Source of the DNA: a bacterium
GTDB taxonomy: Bacteria; Zhuqueibacterota; QNDG01; DSAB01
Assembly (NCBI GenBank): GCA_016931965.1
Contig: JAFGDT010000115.1
Span: 1 to 64,000, forward strand
Reading direction: 5' to 3'
DNA: 64,000 nt
Position 1 is the first letter of the stretch. Each line of letters begins with the position of its first letter. A program made the translations under genes and the position numbers. The notes beneath the pieces were generated by a model. The model did no database searches. It was not told where the DNA came from and saw only the letters and a program-made list of their open reading frames with translations. Shown piece after piece: positions 28,883-37,187 of this stretch.

Positions 28883-28917
28883 TTTTCAATCCTCAAATAA
28901 TTAATTTGATAGTTCAT

Positions 28918-29352
28918 TCATCTTGTCACTTTTATCTCTTTGTGAAATGTTAATCGAATCAACCCCATACCGCTGCAAAGAAGAAAAAGATTTTCCAACA
29001 ATTTTGTCAATCTGATTCTTGAATCTTCATCAAATGCATAACAACCACACTGAATATCCAAATTCCGGAAGTAAGCCTGACCGACCAAAATCAGAAAAAC
29101 CAACATGAATAAAGCATTTATTAAGACTGCAGCATCAATCCATATGCCCAATATAAGTAGAAAACCGGTCAAAATCTCAAGATAGGGAACCCAAACGGCG
29201 ACCCAGCGAGATAATCCCTCACCAAGTATACGATAATTTTCGATGGCTTCTGCAAACTCAAAAGGAGATCGTATTTTATGCCAGGATGAAAAAATCAATA
29301 AAATACCAAATCCGAAACGCAGCCCATAATAGAGAAAATTCTGCCATTTCAT
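28918..29352 (-). CDS. MauE/DoxX-family membrane protein
   Basis: A 144-residue, four-helix membrane protein beginning with the DoxX/MauE pattern (LRFGFGILLIFSSWHKIRSP, then YLEILTGFLLILGI). A CGC pair at about residues 107-109 (DIQCGCYAF) is characteristic of MauE-like proteins linked to disulfide or thiol chemistry. It overlaps the rhodanese-like gene by four bases. With that gene and the DUF1573 gene it forms a trio often seen together in FCB-group genomes. Probable thiol-redox or respiratory accessory role; inference. Confidence 0.8.
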   Translation of the reverse strand: MKWQNFLYYGLRFGFGILLIFSSWHKIRSPFEFAEAIENYRILGEGLSRWVAVWVPYLEILTGFLLILGIWIDAAVLINALFMLVFLILVGQAYFRNLDIQCGCYAFDEDSRIRLTKLLENLFLLCSGMGLIRLTFHKEIKVTR

Positions 29353-29828
29353 CGTTCCGTATCCTTCCCTGTTTCAAGTGGGTATCCATTTTCTATCCAT
29401 CCTGCAAATCCATCCTGCAAAATCCGGGTTTGGTTAAATCCCTGTTCTGTGAGTTGTTCAGCGAGCAATTCGGCCTCTTGATTCGAAGGTTCAAATCCAT
29501 AGACAACCACAATCTCATCTTTCTTTCCAGTCTCAAGCAAATTCGCCTGACCATAATGTTGATTAAAAGGTATGGACAATGCGCCGGGGATATGATCAAT
29601 TTCAAATTCGATTTTTGGACGGATATCAATGAAACAGGGTCCGTTATTGAGAAGGAGACCGTAAGCTTCATGAACCGAAATGCTTTTTAAATCGACAGTA
29701 TTTTCCGTTCTGGGTAACGCAAGGAGAAGAATAGGTATACGGATGCCTTGGTGAATGAATTGATTTACACCGACTCCAATAATTAATGAAACACATCCAA
29801 GAACAGCTATGCGGAATAGGGTTGACAT
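29349..29828 (-). CDS. Membrane-anchored rhodanese-like protein lacking the catalytic cysteine
   Basis: 159 residues: one N-terminal helix (about 7-25) and a periplasm-facing rhodanese domain (FIDIRPKIEFEIDHIPGALSIP near 66-87; RILQDGFAGWIENGYPL near 135-151). At the loop where active rhodaneses have Cys-x4-Arg, the sequence runs VVVYGFEPSNQEA, so the cysteine is replaced by glycine. It probably binds rather than transfers sulfur. Coupled on both sides: three bases after the DUF1573 gene and overlapping the MauE-like gene. Confidence 0.82.
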   Translation of the reverse strand: MSTLFRIAVLGCVSLIIGVGVNQFIHQGIRIPILLLALPRTENTVDLKSISVHEAYGLLLNNGPCFIDIRPKIEFEIDHIPGALSIPFNQHYGQANLLETGKKDEIVVVYGFEPSNQEAELLAEQLTEQGFNQTRILQDGFAGWIENGYPLETGKDTER

Positions 29829-29831
29829 GAA

Positions 29832-30515
29832 TTAATTTTTTTTATCAATAATAATAGGTACAACAATCTCTGGCTCTTGATTATAATCTGTTTCAATGGT
29901 AAGAGTCATATATCTTTGTTGCATTTGATACACATTAAACTGGATTTCGAGTGATTTTGCTTCTCCCGGTTGAATTACAGCAGCTGTTGGGACGACAGTG
30001 ATCATATCATCCACTGCATATATGTTATGAATATGAAGTGGCTTTTTTAAATGATTTCTGATCGTCAATAGTTCAGTAACAACACTATCCGAATTGAATT
30101 GATTGACAGCAAAATGAAAATGCCTTGGATCAATATCGATATCTTGAACAACATGGGTTTGAATAACAAAGTGTGCATCCTCAATATCACTTTCCTGGAA
30201 AAAAACAGTAACCGACTTTCGTACCAGTCCGTCGAATCCTTTTGTATTGAATGAGAAAGCAATATTCACTGTATCTCCAGGTGCACATTCTTTTTTCAAA
30301 GCCTGAGCAACTGTACAGCCACAGCTGGTACGGACATTTCTGATGGTTACCGGATCGGAACCGCTATTGGTAATAAGAATGCTTCCCTGCAATAATGTAT
30401 CTTCCTTGACCGAACCAAAATCGATTACCTGTGGTGTGAGATATTGAAGGTGTTGTGCCAAACCTATTTCAGAATAAAGTAAAAACAGCGATAACAGAAA
30501 TGTGAATTTTTTCAT
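29832..30515 (-). CDS. DUF1573 protein with Ig-like (ASPM/HYDIN-type) domains
   Basis: A secreted 227-residue protein: signal peptide 1-20, then DFGSVKEDTLLQGSILITNSGSDPVTI and the hallmark RTSCGCTVA at about 63-71, followed by a second Ig-like half. DUF1573 proteins are abundant in the FCB group and are exported; their task is not established. It is first in the DUF1573-rhodanese-MauE operon. The spacer upstream (30516-30713, 198 bases) shows no gene or clear promoter. Confidence 0.85.
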   Translation of the reverse strand: MKKFTFLLSLFLLYSEIGLAQHLQYLTPQVIDFGSVKEDTLLQGSILITNSGSDPVTIRNVRTSCGCTVAQALKKECAPGDTVNIAFSFNTKGFDGLVRKSVTVFFQESDIEDAHFVIQTHVVQDIDIDPRHFHFAVNQFNSDSVVTELLTIRNHLKKPLHIHNIYAVDDMITVVPTAAVIQPGEAKSLEIQFNVYQMQQRYMTLTIETDYNQEPEIVVPIIIDKKN

Positions 30516-30713
30516 TTCATGATACCTGTGCTATTCATTTGTATTGGATCAATTTATATAAAAAGATCGGTAAAGTCAAGTCATCCATGAATCACGCCAT
30601 GCCAAACCAGAACCGTCAATATATGCATCTATTCTTAAGGGAGAAGACCATTTTAAACTTTGACGTTGATTGTCTTTGGGAGGGTGTTCATTTGATAATG
30701 ATGGATTTTCCTT

Positions 30714-31412
30714 CTATCGATTCTGATTTTCCAAAATCATGTTTTCTTTCAGATTCAGCTTACGCAAGTTGAGAATGGCACTGCGTAGAGTCACCACAAA
30801 TAAAAACAGGGAGACGATACCAGCAATGATATCCAAAAAATAACTCTCAAAACTAAAAATGGTTACCTTATTAATAAATAGTAAGATTGTATTCAGTATG
30901 ACAAGAATGATTCTTGCTTCAGTAGTGGAGATTTTCGAATAGGATATCTTAAAAACATGTACAGAATTTGTAGCCAAATAGGTATTAATTGAAGCGATGA
31001 AAAATAATACAAGCACAAGCCAAACAAAAGGTTGACTGATCATTTTCGAATAGGCTAGGCCAAAAATCACAAATGAAAATCCAAACGCATCGACCAGATG
31101 GTCTAAATAATATCCATACTTTGGTCTCTGCTGATTCCGAACCCTTGCCAGAGTACCATCAAGACTATCACCAAACCAATTGATGATAAAACCGACACTC
31201 GCCAAGATCAAATACAGCCGATGATAGGAAACCAGATAGTACGACAATCCAACTCCAGCCATGGCAAAAAGGCCGAGGAAAGTAAGCATATCCGGCGCTA
31301 CCCATTGAGGTAGCCTGGGTGCCATCCAGAGAAGTAATTTTCTTTCAACATCTGCCAATAAACTGGTTTGTACACGCCCTTCGCTTGATTTCTTTTTGTC
31401 TTCATTTTCCAT
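30714..31412 (-). CDS. CDP-alcohol phosphatidyltransferase family protein
   Basis: Transfers a phosphatidyl or similar group from a CDP-linked donor to an alcohol in the inner membrane. The 232-residue protein has about six helices and the complete family motif DGTLARVRNQQRPKYGYYLDHLVD, that is DGx2ARx8Gx3Dx3D, near 83-106. ATG 31412 (MENEDKKKS) is preferred over the track start because GAGGAG lies six bases before it. The alcohol substrate is not predictable. It diverges from the second glycan cluster. Confidence 0.85.
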   Translation of the reverse strand: MENEDKKKSSEGRVQTSLLADVERKLLLWMAPRLPQWVAPDMLTFLGLFAMAGVGLSYYLVSYHRLYLILASVGFIINWFGDSLDGTLARVRNQQRPKYGYYLDHLVDAFGFSFVIFGLAYSKMISQPFVWLVLVLFFIASINTYLATNSVHVFKISYSKISTTEARIILVILNTILLFINKVTIFSFESYFLDIIAGIVSLFLFVVTLRSAILNLRKLNLKENMILENQNR

Positions 31413-31522
31413 TATTATCTCCTCTTGTTTGCTATTTAATTTTACTTTAAACACCATAAATGGTTTCAAAGAAAATCAGTATAGTTTTCGAACAATCAAT
31501 AAATTAGTATCGTTCGATGCAG

Positions 31523-31551
31523 TTGACATTTATTCAAATTTGCTGTATATT
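31523..31551 (+). promoter_or_regulatory. Strong sigma-70-type promoter of the C5-epimerase cluster
   Basis: TTGACA (31523-31528), a 17-base spacer and TATATT (31546-31551). The start near 31558 gives a leader of about 120 bases before the epimerase ATG. Confidence 0.75.
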
Positions 31552-31563
31552 TTGAAAGCTTAA

Positions 31564-31610
31564 ACCACAGATTGTGGATACCCTTCAATCAAATCGTTGA
31601 TACGGTTTTT
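31564..31610 (+). promoter_or_regulatory. Possible structured leader of the C5-epimerase cluster
   Basis: Just after the predicted start, CCACA/TGTGG (31565-31569 with 31573-31577) and ATCAA/TTGAT (31588-31592 with 31597-31601) can each form a 5-bp hairpin, followed by GG and five T residues. The stems are short and the T-run is not attached to a strong hairpin, so a regulatory role is only suggested. The octamer GGATACCC here also occurs in the leader at 9634-9641. Confidence 0.3.
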
Positions 31611-31678
31611 GTCCTGATATATGCTTCATGCAACACCTTCATTATTGGAATCTGGATAATATTGACAAATAAAAAATC

Positions 31679-32686
31679 ATGAAATTAACATACAAAATAA
31701 AAAGATTTTTTTTCATGCTGAATAAATTTTTGAAGGATATTTCAAAGAAAAAAATACTTTACGAGATTGCATCCGATCTGCATTCAAGTCATCTCGAACA
31801 ATATTATTTCATATTCCATGAAGATCGGTTACAAAAAGGGAAAGATCAACCACTCATGAAGCAACTTGACAACAACGGCATACCGATCAATAAAACATAT
31901 ATCGATGTCCAAAATCAGGACTATGTCTACTTCCCGATTTCGATCGGCCAAATGGGATTGGCCGTTTTTCATACTTACTTAAAAACAAAATCAACTGCCG
32001 ATAAAAATCGTTTTATGAAATTTGTTGATTGGTTTTGCAACAATGCAGAATCAAATCAAAAACTCGGAATCCGATGGTTAACAAATGTGCCGTTGCCCCA
32101 ATATAAAAATCCCGGACCCTGGCAATCGGCATTTTCACAAAGCAGAGGTATCTCCATTTTGCTTAGAGGATATCAAATCACCGGTGATCAAAAATATGCA
32201 GAAACAGCTGAACGGGCTCTACGCCCTTTCACTATACCTGTTTCGGATGGGGGAGTAACCTCATTTACAAAATGGGGACCCTTTTATGAAGAATATACGG
32301 CCGAAGTGCCTATACTTGTATTGAATGGGATGATATTTTCGTTGTGTGGACTAAACGACTTTGTTCGTGTGTTTCCTAAAAATGAAGGAGCAAAGAAAAT
32401 ATTTAATGACGGGATTCAAACCTTAAAAAACATATTACCCGAATATGATCTGGGTTATTGGTCGCGGTATAACCTTTGTAAAGCCGAATGGTACCCGGAA
32501 ATCGATCCTTCAACTTTGGGATACCAAAGGTTGCACATCATCCAACTCAACATGCTCTTTCAATTGACAGATGAACCTATTTTCAAAACATACGCTGAAT
32601 TATTTCAAAAACAGGATAACATCATCAATATAGTCAAAATGTATCGTGTCAAATATGCTGCACTTAAAAAAATGAAGAGACTTTAA
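31679..32686 (+). CDS. D-glucuronyl C5-epimerase family protein
   Basis: 335 residues matching the catalytic C-terminal domain of heparosan/heparin D-glucuronyl C5-epimerases, an (alpha/alpha)-barrel: SAFSQSRGISILLRGYQITG near 155-174, YEEYTAEVPILVLNGMIFSLCGL near 200-225, and YDLGYWSRYNL near 258-268. Such enzymes turn glucuronic into iduronic acid within a chain. There is no signal peptide; the N-terminal 25 residues are basic and partly hydrophobic, so it may act on lipid-linked precursors in the cytoplasm. It opens a cluster of methyltransferase, glycosyltransferase and flippase genes. True substrate unknown. Confidence 0.78.
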   Translation: MKLTYKIKRFFFMLNKFLKDISKKKILYEIASDLHSSHLEQYYFIFHEDRLQKGKDQPLMKQLDNNGIPINKTYIDVQNQDYVYFPISIGQMGLAVFHTYLKTKSTADKNRFMKFVDWFCNNAESNQKLGIRWLTNVPLPQYKNPGPWQSAFSQSRGISILLRGYQITGDQKYAETAERALRPFTIPVSDGGVTSFTKWGPFYEEYTAEVPILVLNGMIFSLCGLNDFVRVFPKNEGAKKIFNDGIQTLKNILPEYDLGYWSRYNLCKAEWYPEIDPSTLGYQRLHIIQLNMLFQLTDEPIFKTYAELFQKQDNIINIVKMYRVKYAALKKMKRL

Positions 32687-32687
32687 A

Positions 32688-33452
32688 TTGGATCAAGAAC
32701 TGAATAGAGGCTACACATTTCTTAATGAGCAATATTGGTATGCATCGACTTTCTTAAAAACATATTTGCCATATGATGATTATGAAAATATCCGCTTTCT
32801 GGATATCGGAAGCGGTGAGGGAGGATGCTTAAAATTTTTTAATGAAAAGGGTGCAGTATGTTATGGTATAGAGATATCAAAAGAGGGAATTCAATTTGCC
32901 ATAGCCAACAATCGGAAGGAGATCCATTTTATATTGGGGGATATTTGTGATTGTGTTTTGATCCACCAACTCCCTCGTATGCATATTATTATTGTGAGAG
33001 ATGTGATTGAACACATTCACCAAAAGAAACTGGCTCTCCAAAATATAAAAAAACTTTTAAAAAAGGAGGGCGTCTGTTTTATAGCATATCCTCCAAAGTA
33101 TTCACCTTACGGTGGTCATCAGCAAAATATAAAAAACAGTTTTACCCGGCTGCCTTACATTCATTTATTTCCTGAATTTATCTATTCAAAAATATTAAAA
33201 TGGACTGGCGTCGAACCTTTTCAAATCAATTCCCTTCTCGAAACCCATAAAAATATGATTTCCCTCAAAAAAATCGAACGGATGTTTTCTCAAATAGGAT
33301 TTGAAATATTGAAAAAGGATATGTATTTTATCAGGCCTTCTTTTGAAAAAAGATACGGGATAAAACCAAGAAAAACGATTTTCAATAGAATCCCCGTGAT
33401 AAAAGAATTTTGTACATTGGGTGCACTGTATTTATTGAAAAAAAATGGGTGA
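32688..33452 (+). CDS. SAM-dependent methyltransferase (class I) in glycan cluster
   Basis: 254 residues with FLDIGSGEGGCLKFF (motif I, near 36-50), CYGIEIS (motif II), and VIVRDVIEHIHQKKLALQNI with the ubiquinone/methyltransferase-11-like DVIEH signature near 105. Late in the protein a stretch FQINSLLETHKNMISLKKIERMF resembles sugar methyltransferases of glycan clusters. Start is a TTG two bases after the epimerase stop; no better start exists in frame nearby. Probably methylates a sugar hydroxyl or carboxyl group of the glycan. Confidence 0.75.
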   Translation: MDQELNRGYTFLNEQYWYASTFLKTYLPYDDYENIRFLDIGSGEGGCLKFFNEKGAVCYGIEISKEGIQFAIANNRKEIHFILGDICDCVLIHQLPRMHIIIVRDVIEHIHQKKLALQNIKKLLKKEGVCFIAYPPKYSPYGGHQQNIKNSFTRLPYIHLFPEFIYSKILKWTGVEPFQINSLLETHKNMISLKKIERMFSQIGFEILKKDMYFIRPSFEKRYGIKPRKTIFNRIPVIKEFCTLGALYLLKKNG

Positions 33453-34674
33453 ATCCGTTCAAATGAAAATTGGAATGATATTGGATCAAGAATTCCCCCC
33501 CGATACGAGAGTGGAGAATGAGATCCGGTCACTGGTAAAAAACAGCTTTCAGATTCATTTGCTCTGTTTTACATACAGCAGACCTAAAACGGAAAAACAA
33601 ACAGATCAAAACATCCACATAATCAGGATACCCAAGCCGAGAAACTGGGTAAGAAAGGGAAAGGCTTTAATCAATACCGCTTTTGATTATTACACCCCCT
33701 TCTGGAAAAAACGGATCCAAGAATGGATAGAACGTTATCGCATTGATGTATTGCATGTCCACGACCTGTATCTTTTAGGAGCCGCTTTGAAAGTGCGAAA
33801 AGAAAACCAATTCCCCATCGTGGCAGATTTGCATGAAAATTATGTAGACGGTCTGCGATCCTATCGATTCGCAAACACATTTCCGGGCAAATACATCATT
33901 TCGATCCCCAAATGGAGAAAAAAAGAAATCGAATGGTGCCACCAAGTTGATTATATCATTACGGTGATAGAAGAAGCCGTTGATCGTTACAACGCACTAG
34001 GGATCCCGGAGAAAAAGATTACGGTCGTATCCAACTATGTTGATCCTGATCAATTTTTACAGGTTGAAGAAGACAGAAGTATAATCGACAGATTCAAAGA
34101 CCATTTTGCCATCCTTTATTATGGTTCATTCGATATCCACCGAGGTCTTGGAACGCTGATTCGTGCCATGCCCTTAATTAAACCACAATGCCCCCATATT
34201 AAACTGGTGCTTGTCGGTAAAGGGAAAAATTTCCCCGGTCTTCAAAAACTATCGAAAAAACTCGGCATGACCGATTCTATTGCTTTTGAAGGATACCACC
34301 CGCCCTCCCATTTACCATCTTACATCAAAGCCAGCGACATCGGTCTGATACCCCACATAAAAACCATTCATACAGACAACACGATACCGCACAAGCTCTT
34401 TCAATACATGCTGATGGGTAAAGCGGTTGTGGCAACAAATTGTGATCCAATCCAGCGCATCATAAACGAAACAGGGTGTGGTTTGATCTATCCAACTGGT
34501 GACCACGAAAAATTGGCCCAATGCATCATAGATCTTTATCACAACAAACCATTGCAGTCTAAAATGGGAGAAAGAGGGAAAAAATCGGTATTGGAAAAAT
34601 ACAACTGGGAAAAAACAAGTAAGAATCTCATCAAACTGTATAAAGGGATAGGAAAATTACTCAATGAGAGCTAA
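33445..34674 (+). CDS. Family 4 glycosyltransferase
   Basis: A 409-residue GT-B enzyme: MILDQEFPPDTRVENEIRSL near the N-terminus, VLHVHDLYLLGAAL near 105, VVSNYVDPDQF near 200, and DNTIPHKLFQYMLMGKAVVATNCDPI near 318-343, the GT4 donor-site region. The pattern PPDTRVENE ... HVHDL occurs in a subgroup of GT4 enzymes of capsule clusters. It overlaps the preceding methyltransferase gene by eight bases. ATG 33463 is an alternative start. Should extend the cluster's glycan from an activated sugar. Confidence 0.85.
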   Translation: MGESVQMKIGMILDQEFPPDTRVENEIRSLVKNSFQIHLLCFTYSRPKTEKQTDQNIHIIRIPKPRNWVRKGKALINTAFDYYTPFWKKRIQEWIERYRIDVLHVHDLYLLGAALKVRKENQFPIVADLHENYVDGLRSYRFANTFPGKYIISIPKWRKKEIEWCHQVDYIITVIEEAVDRYNALGIPEKKITVVSNYVDPDQFLQVEEDRSIIDRFKDHFAILYYGSFDIHRGLGTLIRAMPLIKPQCPHIKLVLVGKGKNFPGLQKLSKKLGMTDSIAFEGYHPPSHLPSYIKASDIGLIPHIKTIHTDNTIPHKLFQYMLMGKAVVATNCDPIQRIINETGCGLIYPTGDHEKLAQCIIDLYHNKPLQSKMGERGKKSVLEKYNWEKTSKNLIKLYKGIGKLLNES

Positions 34675-35227
34675 GAGAGGTCAAAAGGAAAAGTATATCA
34701 CGCCATATATGCACGACTTGTTGCCAGAATCAAAGGGAACAAAACGGGCTGAAAGGGTTATTATAGATTTTGTTGGTAAGAAGGAATTGGGAAGAGTTTT
34801 AGACATTGGAGTTCCCAACCCACTGGGTACTCTGCTAGAAAAATACTATAATTTAAAATTTGATCATACAGAGACAGATCTTGATGTAGGAGCACTGAGT
34901 GGAAAATATGATACCATTTTTTGTTTGGAAGTGATTGAACACTTATTCAATCCTTTACATTGCTTATTCCAGATGAGAAAAATATTGAAAAACGATGGTA
35001 CATTGTATATCACAACACCCAAATGCAAGCCTCATTTTCTATGGAGCAAGGTACATTTTCATGAATTTCATATGTCTGAATTGATAAATTTATTTGAAAG
35101 AGCAGAATTTATATTGATTCGGATGAAGTGTATGAAGATTCGCCCATTTTGGTGGTATTTTACGGGACTTAGACCACTTTTAAGAATGGTTTTTGAACGG
35201 AGATATTTAATTGAACTAAAAAAATAA
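34664..35227 (+). CDS. SAM-dependent methyltransferase-like protein
   Basis: 187 residues with a shortened class I core: RVLDIGVPNPLGTLL (motif I), then DTIFCLEVIEHLFNPLHCLFQMRKILKNDGTLYITTP, the Methyltransf_11/23 signature. Motif I is unusual, with Val-Pro-Asn in place of the second glycine pair, so SAM binding may be weakened. It overlaps the glycosyltransferase gene by 11 bases and is the second methyltransferase of the cluster. Confidence 0.7.
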   Translation: MRAKRGQKEKYITPYMHDLLPESKGTKRAERVIIDFVGKKELGRVLDIGVPNPLGTLLEKYYNLKFDHTETDLDVGALSGKYDTIFCLEVIEHLFNPLHCLFQMRKILKNDGTLYITTPKCKPHFLWSKVHFHEFHMSELINLFERAEFILIRMKCMKIRPFWWYFTGLRPLLRMVFERRYLIELKK

Positions 35228-35696
35228 TTATCAAGAACATAATTTGATAAAACAATCAAAGAAATGAAAAGAATCACCCAAAAATACATTTTGCTCACCG
35301 TGCTGTATCGAGAAAAAATCCAAAGGGATTTGATCCAATATGTGTCATGTTGGTATATTGGCAATCCTTCCTATTACCAGCGAAATTTGAGTTTAAATAG
35401 AATCAAGAATCCTTTCACCGATTATCGGATTGTCGGACATTCTCAGTTAGGTTCAGGCAAAAGCGGATACAATTCCTTTTCATTGAAAATAAAACATGCT
35501 TTTGTTCCTTCATCTGGGTGGATACCGATCGGATGGACAAAACATCAGCCCATCAATACAATGTGCCCTCAATGTGAAACGGTCATTACCTACACATATC
35601 GGTTTCACCTGCTGGATTTTCTTTGCAATATTTTGAATGTTCTTTTTATCTCCCACAAATCCTAATGGTTTTTCATATTCTTGGGAAAGTGTCAAG
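35228..35696. other. 469-base stretch without a convincing gene
   Basis: The ORF track shows a 133-codon plus-strand frame (35264-35665) and a shorter minus-strand one. Neither has a ribosome site, a recognisable domain or normal composition; the plus frame is rich in Tyr, Cys and Trp. A 7-bp A/T hairpin (TTATCAA/TTGATAA) follows the methyltransferase stop. The stretch may be a gene relic or a long regulatory spacer before the flippase gene. Confidence 0.4.
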
Positions 35697-37172
35697 ATGT
35701 ATCAAAAAATCAAACATACCTTTCAGCATACGGCCATCTACAGCCTGGGTAATATAGCAACAAAACTCGTCGGTATTGTCCTGTTACCTTTATATACAAA
35801 ACACATTACCGTTTCTGAATACGGGATACTGGGCATCCTGGAAGTGACTTTGATTATACTGACCCAGGTGTTGAGTTTTGGTCAAACGAGCAGTTATCTG
35901 AGATTCTATCATATGGAAGAATACGCATCGAAAAGAAAATCCACACTGTTTACGATATTTGTTTTTCTGTTTATAGCAGAAAGCCTATTCATAGGATTGA
36001 TATGGATCGTTTCCGAACCACTTTCTCAATGCTTCGAACAGTCCCATAATTTTGATATTTATTTCAAACTATCCGCCTGGATTCTATTTTTCAGGGTGAT
36101 CAACCATCTTTTTTTGACAGTGCTGCGTGCAAAGGAAAAATCGCATTTTTATGTGTTTGTGAATCTTGTCAGACTTATGACCGGATTGGGCTTCAATATC
36201 TATTGGGTTGCATTCGCGCAACTCGGCGTCAGGGGCGTGATGTTGTCTTCGATGGTCAGTGAGGGAATTCTCGTGTTGATTTTGATCCCAGCAATACTCA
36301 GAGATATGGTTATCAAGTTGAATCTTGAAGTGCTCAGGGATTCTCTGGTTTTCGGCATGCCGTTGATTTTCTCTTCACTGGCGGGTATGCTGCTCAATGT
36401 TGGAGACCGCTACATCATCAAATTGCTTCTCAATTATGATCAAGTGGGTCTGTACAATCTCGGTTATAAGGTCGGAAGCATTTTCAATGTCCTTCTCATT
36501 CAATCTTTCAGTTTGGGTCTGCTTCCCCTGGTTTACAAAGCCTATGGACAGACAGGAGACAAACGTTACTACAGCAAAATGCTGACTTACTTTGCATTAT
36601 TTCTGTTGTGGACGTTTCTCGGCTTATCCGTTTTCAGCAAGGAAATCATTCAAAATTTTACTCTGAATTCTGATTATTGGTCTGCCTACAGAATTGTTCC
36701 CGTCATCAGTTTGGCCTATGTATTCAGCGGAGCAAACTGGGTTGTTTCCCTTGGACTGTTTTTGAAGAAAAAGACGCAACGCGTTGCTTTCAACAACATA
36801 TTGGTTGTTTTACTGAACATCGGTTTAAATTTTCTTTTGATCCCCAAACTGAAGTTGATAGGAGCAAGCATCGCCACACTGATCTCTTACATGACACTCT
36901 ATCTTTTAAGTTATTATTCTTCCGGAAAATATTATCAAATTCCCTTTGAAAATATCAAGTTGCTGAAAATGTTCGGTCTTTCTCTCCTTTTGTATTGCCT
37001 TTCCTCCATCGTCTCGGATGGGAACATGCTTTGGTCCATTTTAATAAAAATGGTCCTACTCCTATTTTTCCCTTTTGGATTGTATTTCCTGGGATGTTAT
37101 GAAAAAAACGAACTGGAACGTATTCGCATGGTTAAATTTTCAAATATCATACAGAAATTCAGAAACAGATAA
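35697..37172 (+). CDS. Oligosaccharide flippase (second Wzx-like protein)
   Basis: About 491 residues and 14 helices of the MOP/polysaccharide-biosynthesis fold. ATG 35697 is preferred over the track start at 35637 because it gives the expected N-terminus (MYQKIKHTFQHTAIYSLGNIATKLVG) and has a GGGAAAG stretch upstream. Conserved segments include LLPLYTKHITVSEYGILGILEV and YIIKLLLNYDQVGLYNLGYKVG. It serves the C5-epimerase cluster or a lipid-linked glycan shared with cluster one. No polymerase or initiating transferase accompanies it. Confidence 0.85.
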   Translation: MYQKIKHTFQHTAIYSLGNIATKLVGIVLLPLYTKHITVSEYGILGILEVTLIILTQVLSFGQTSSYLRFYHMEEYASKRKSTLFTIFVFLFIAESLFIGLIWIVSEPLSQCFEQSHNFDIYFKLSAWILFFRVINHLFLTVLRAKEKSHFYVFVNLVRLMTGLGFNIYWVAFAQLGVRGVMLSSMVSEGILVLILIPAILRDMVIKLNLEVLRDSLVFGMPLIFSSLAGMLLNVGDRYIIKLLLNYDQVGLYNLGYKVGSIFNVLLIQSFSLGLLPLVYKAYGQTGDKRYYSKMLTYFALFLLWTFLGLSVFSKEIIQNFTLNSDYWSAYRIVPVISLAYVFSGANWVVSLGLFLKKKTQRVAFNNILVVLLNIGLNFLLIPKLKLIGASIATLISYMTLYLLSYYSSGKYYQIPFENIKLLKMFGLSLLLYCLSSIVSDGNMLWSILIKMVLLLFFPFGLYFLGCYEKNELERIRMVKFSNIIQKFRNR

Positions 37173-37187
37173 AGAGGGATTCATTGA

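Noticed and set aside
35264-35665. 133-residue plus-strand ORF
   Set aside because: No ribosome site, no domain and odd composition; kept only as an unassigned stretch rather than a gene.
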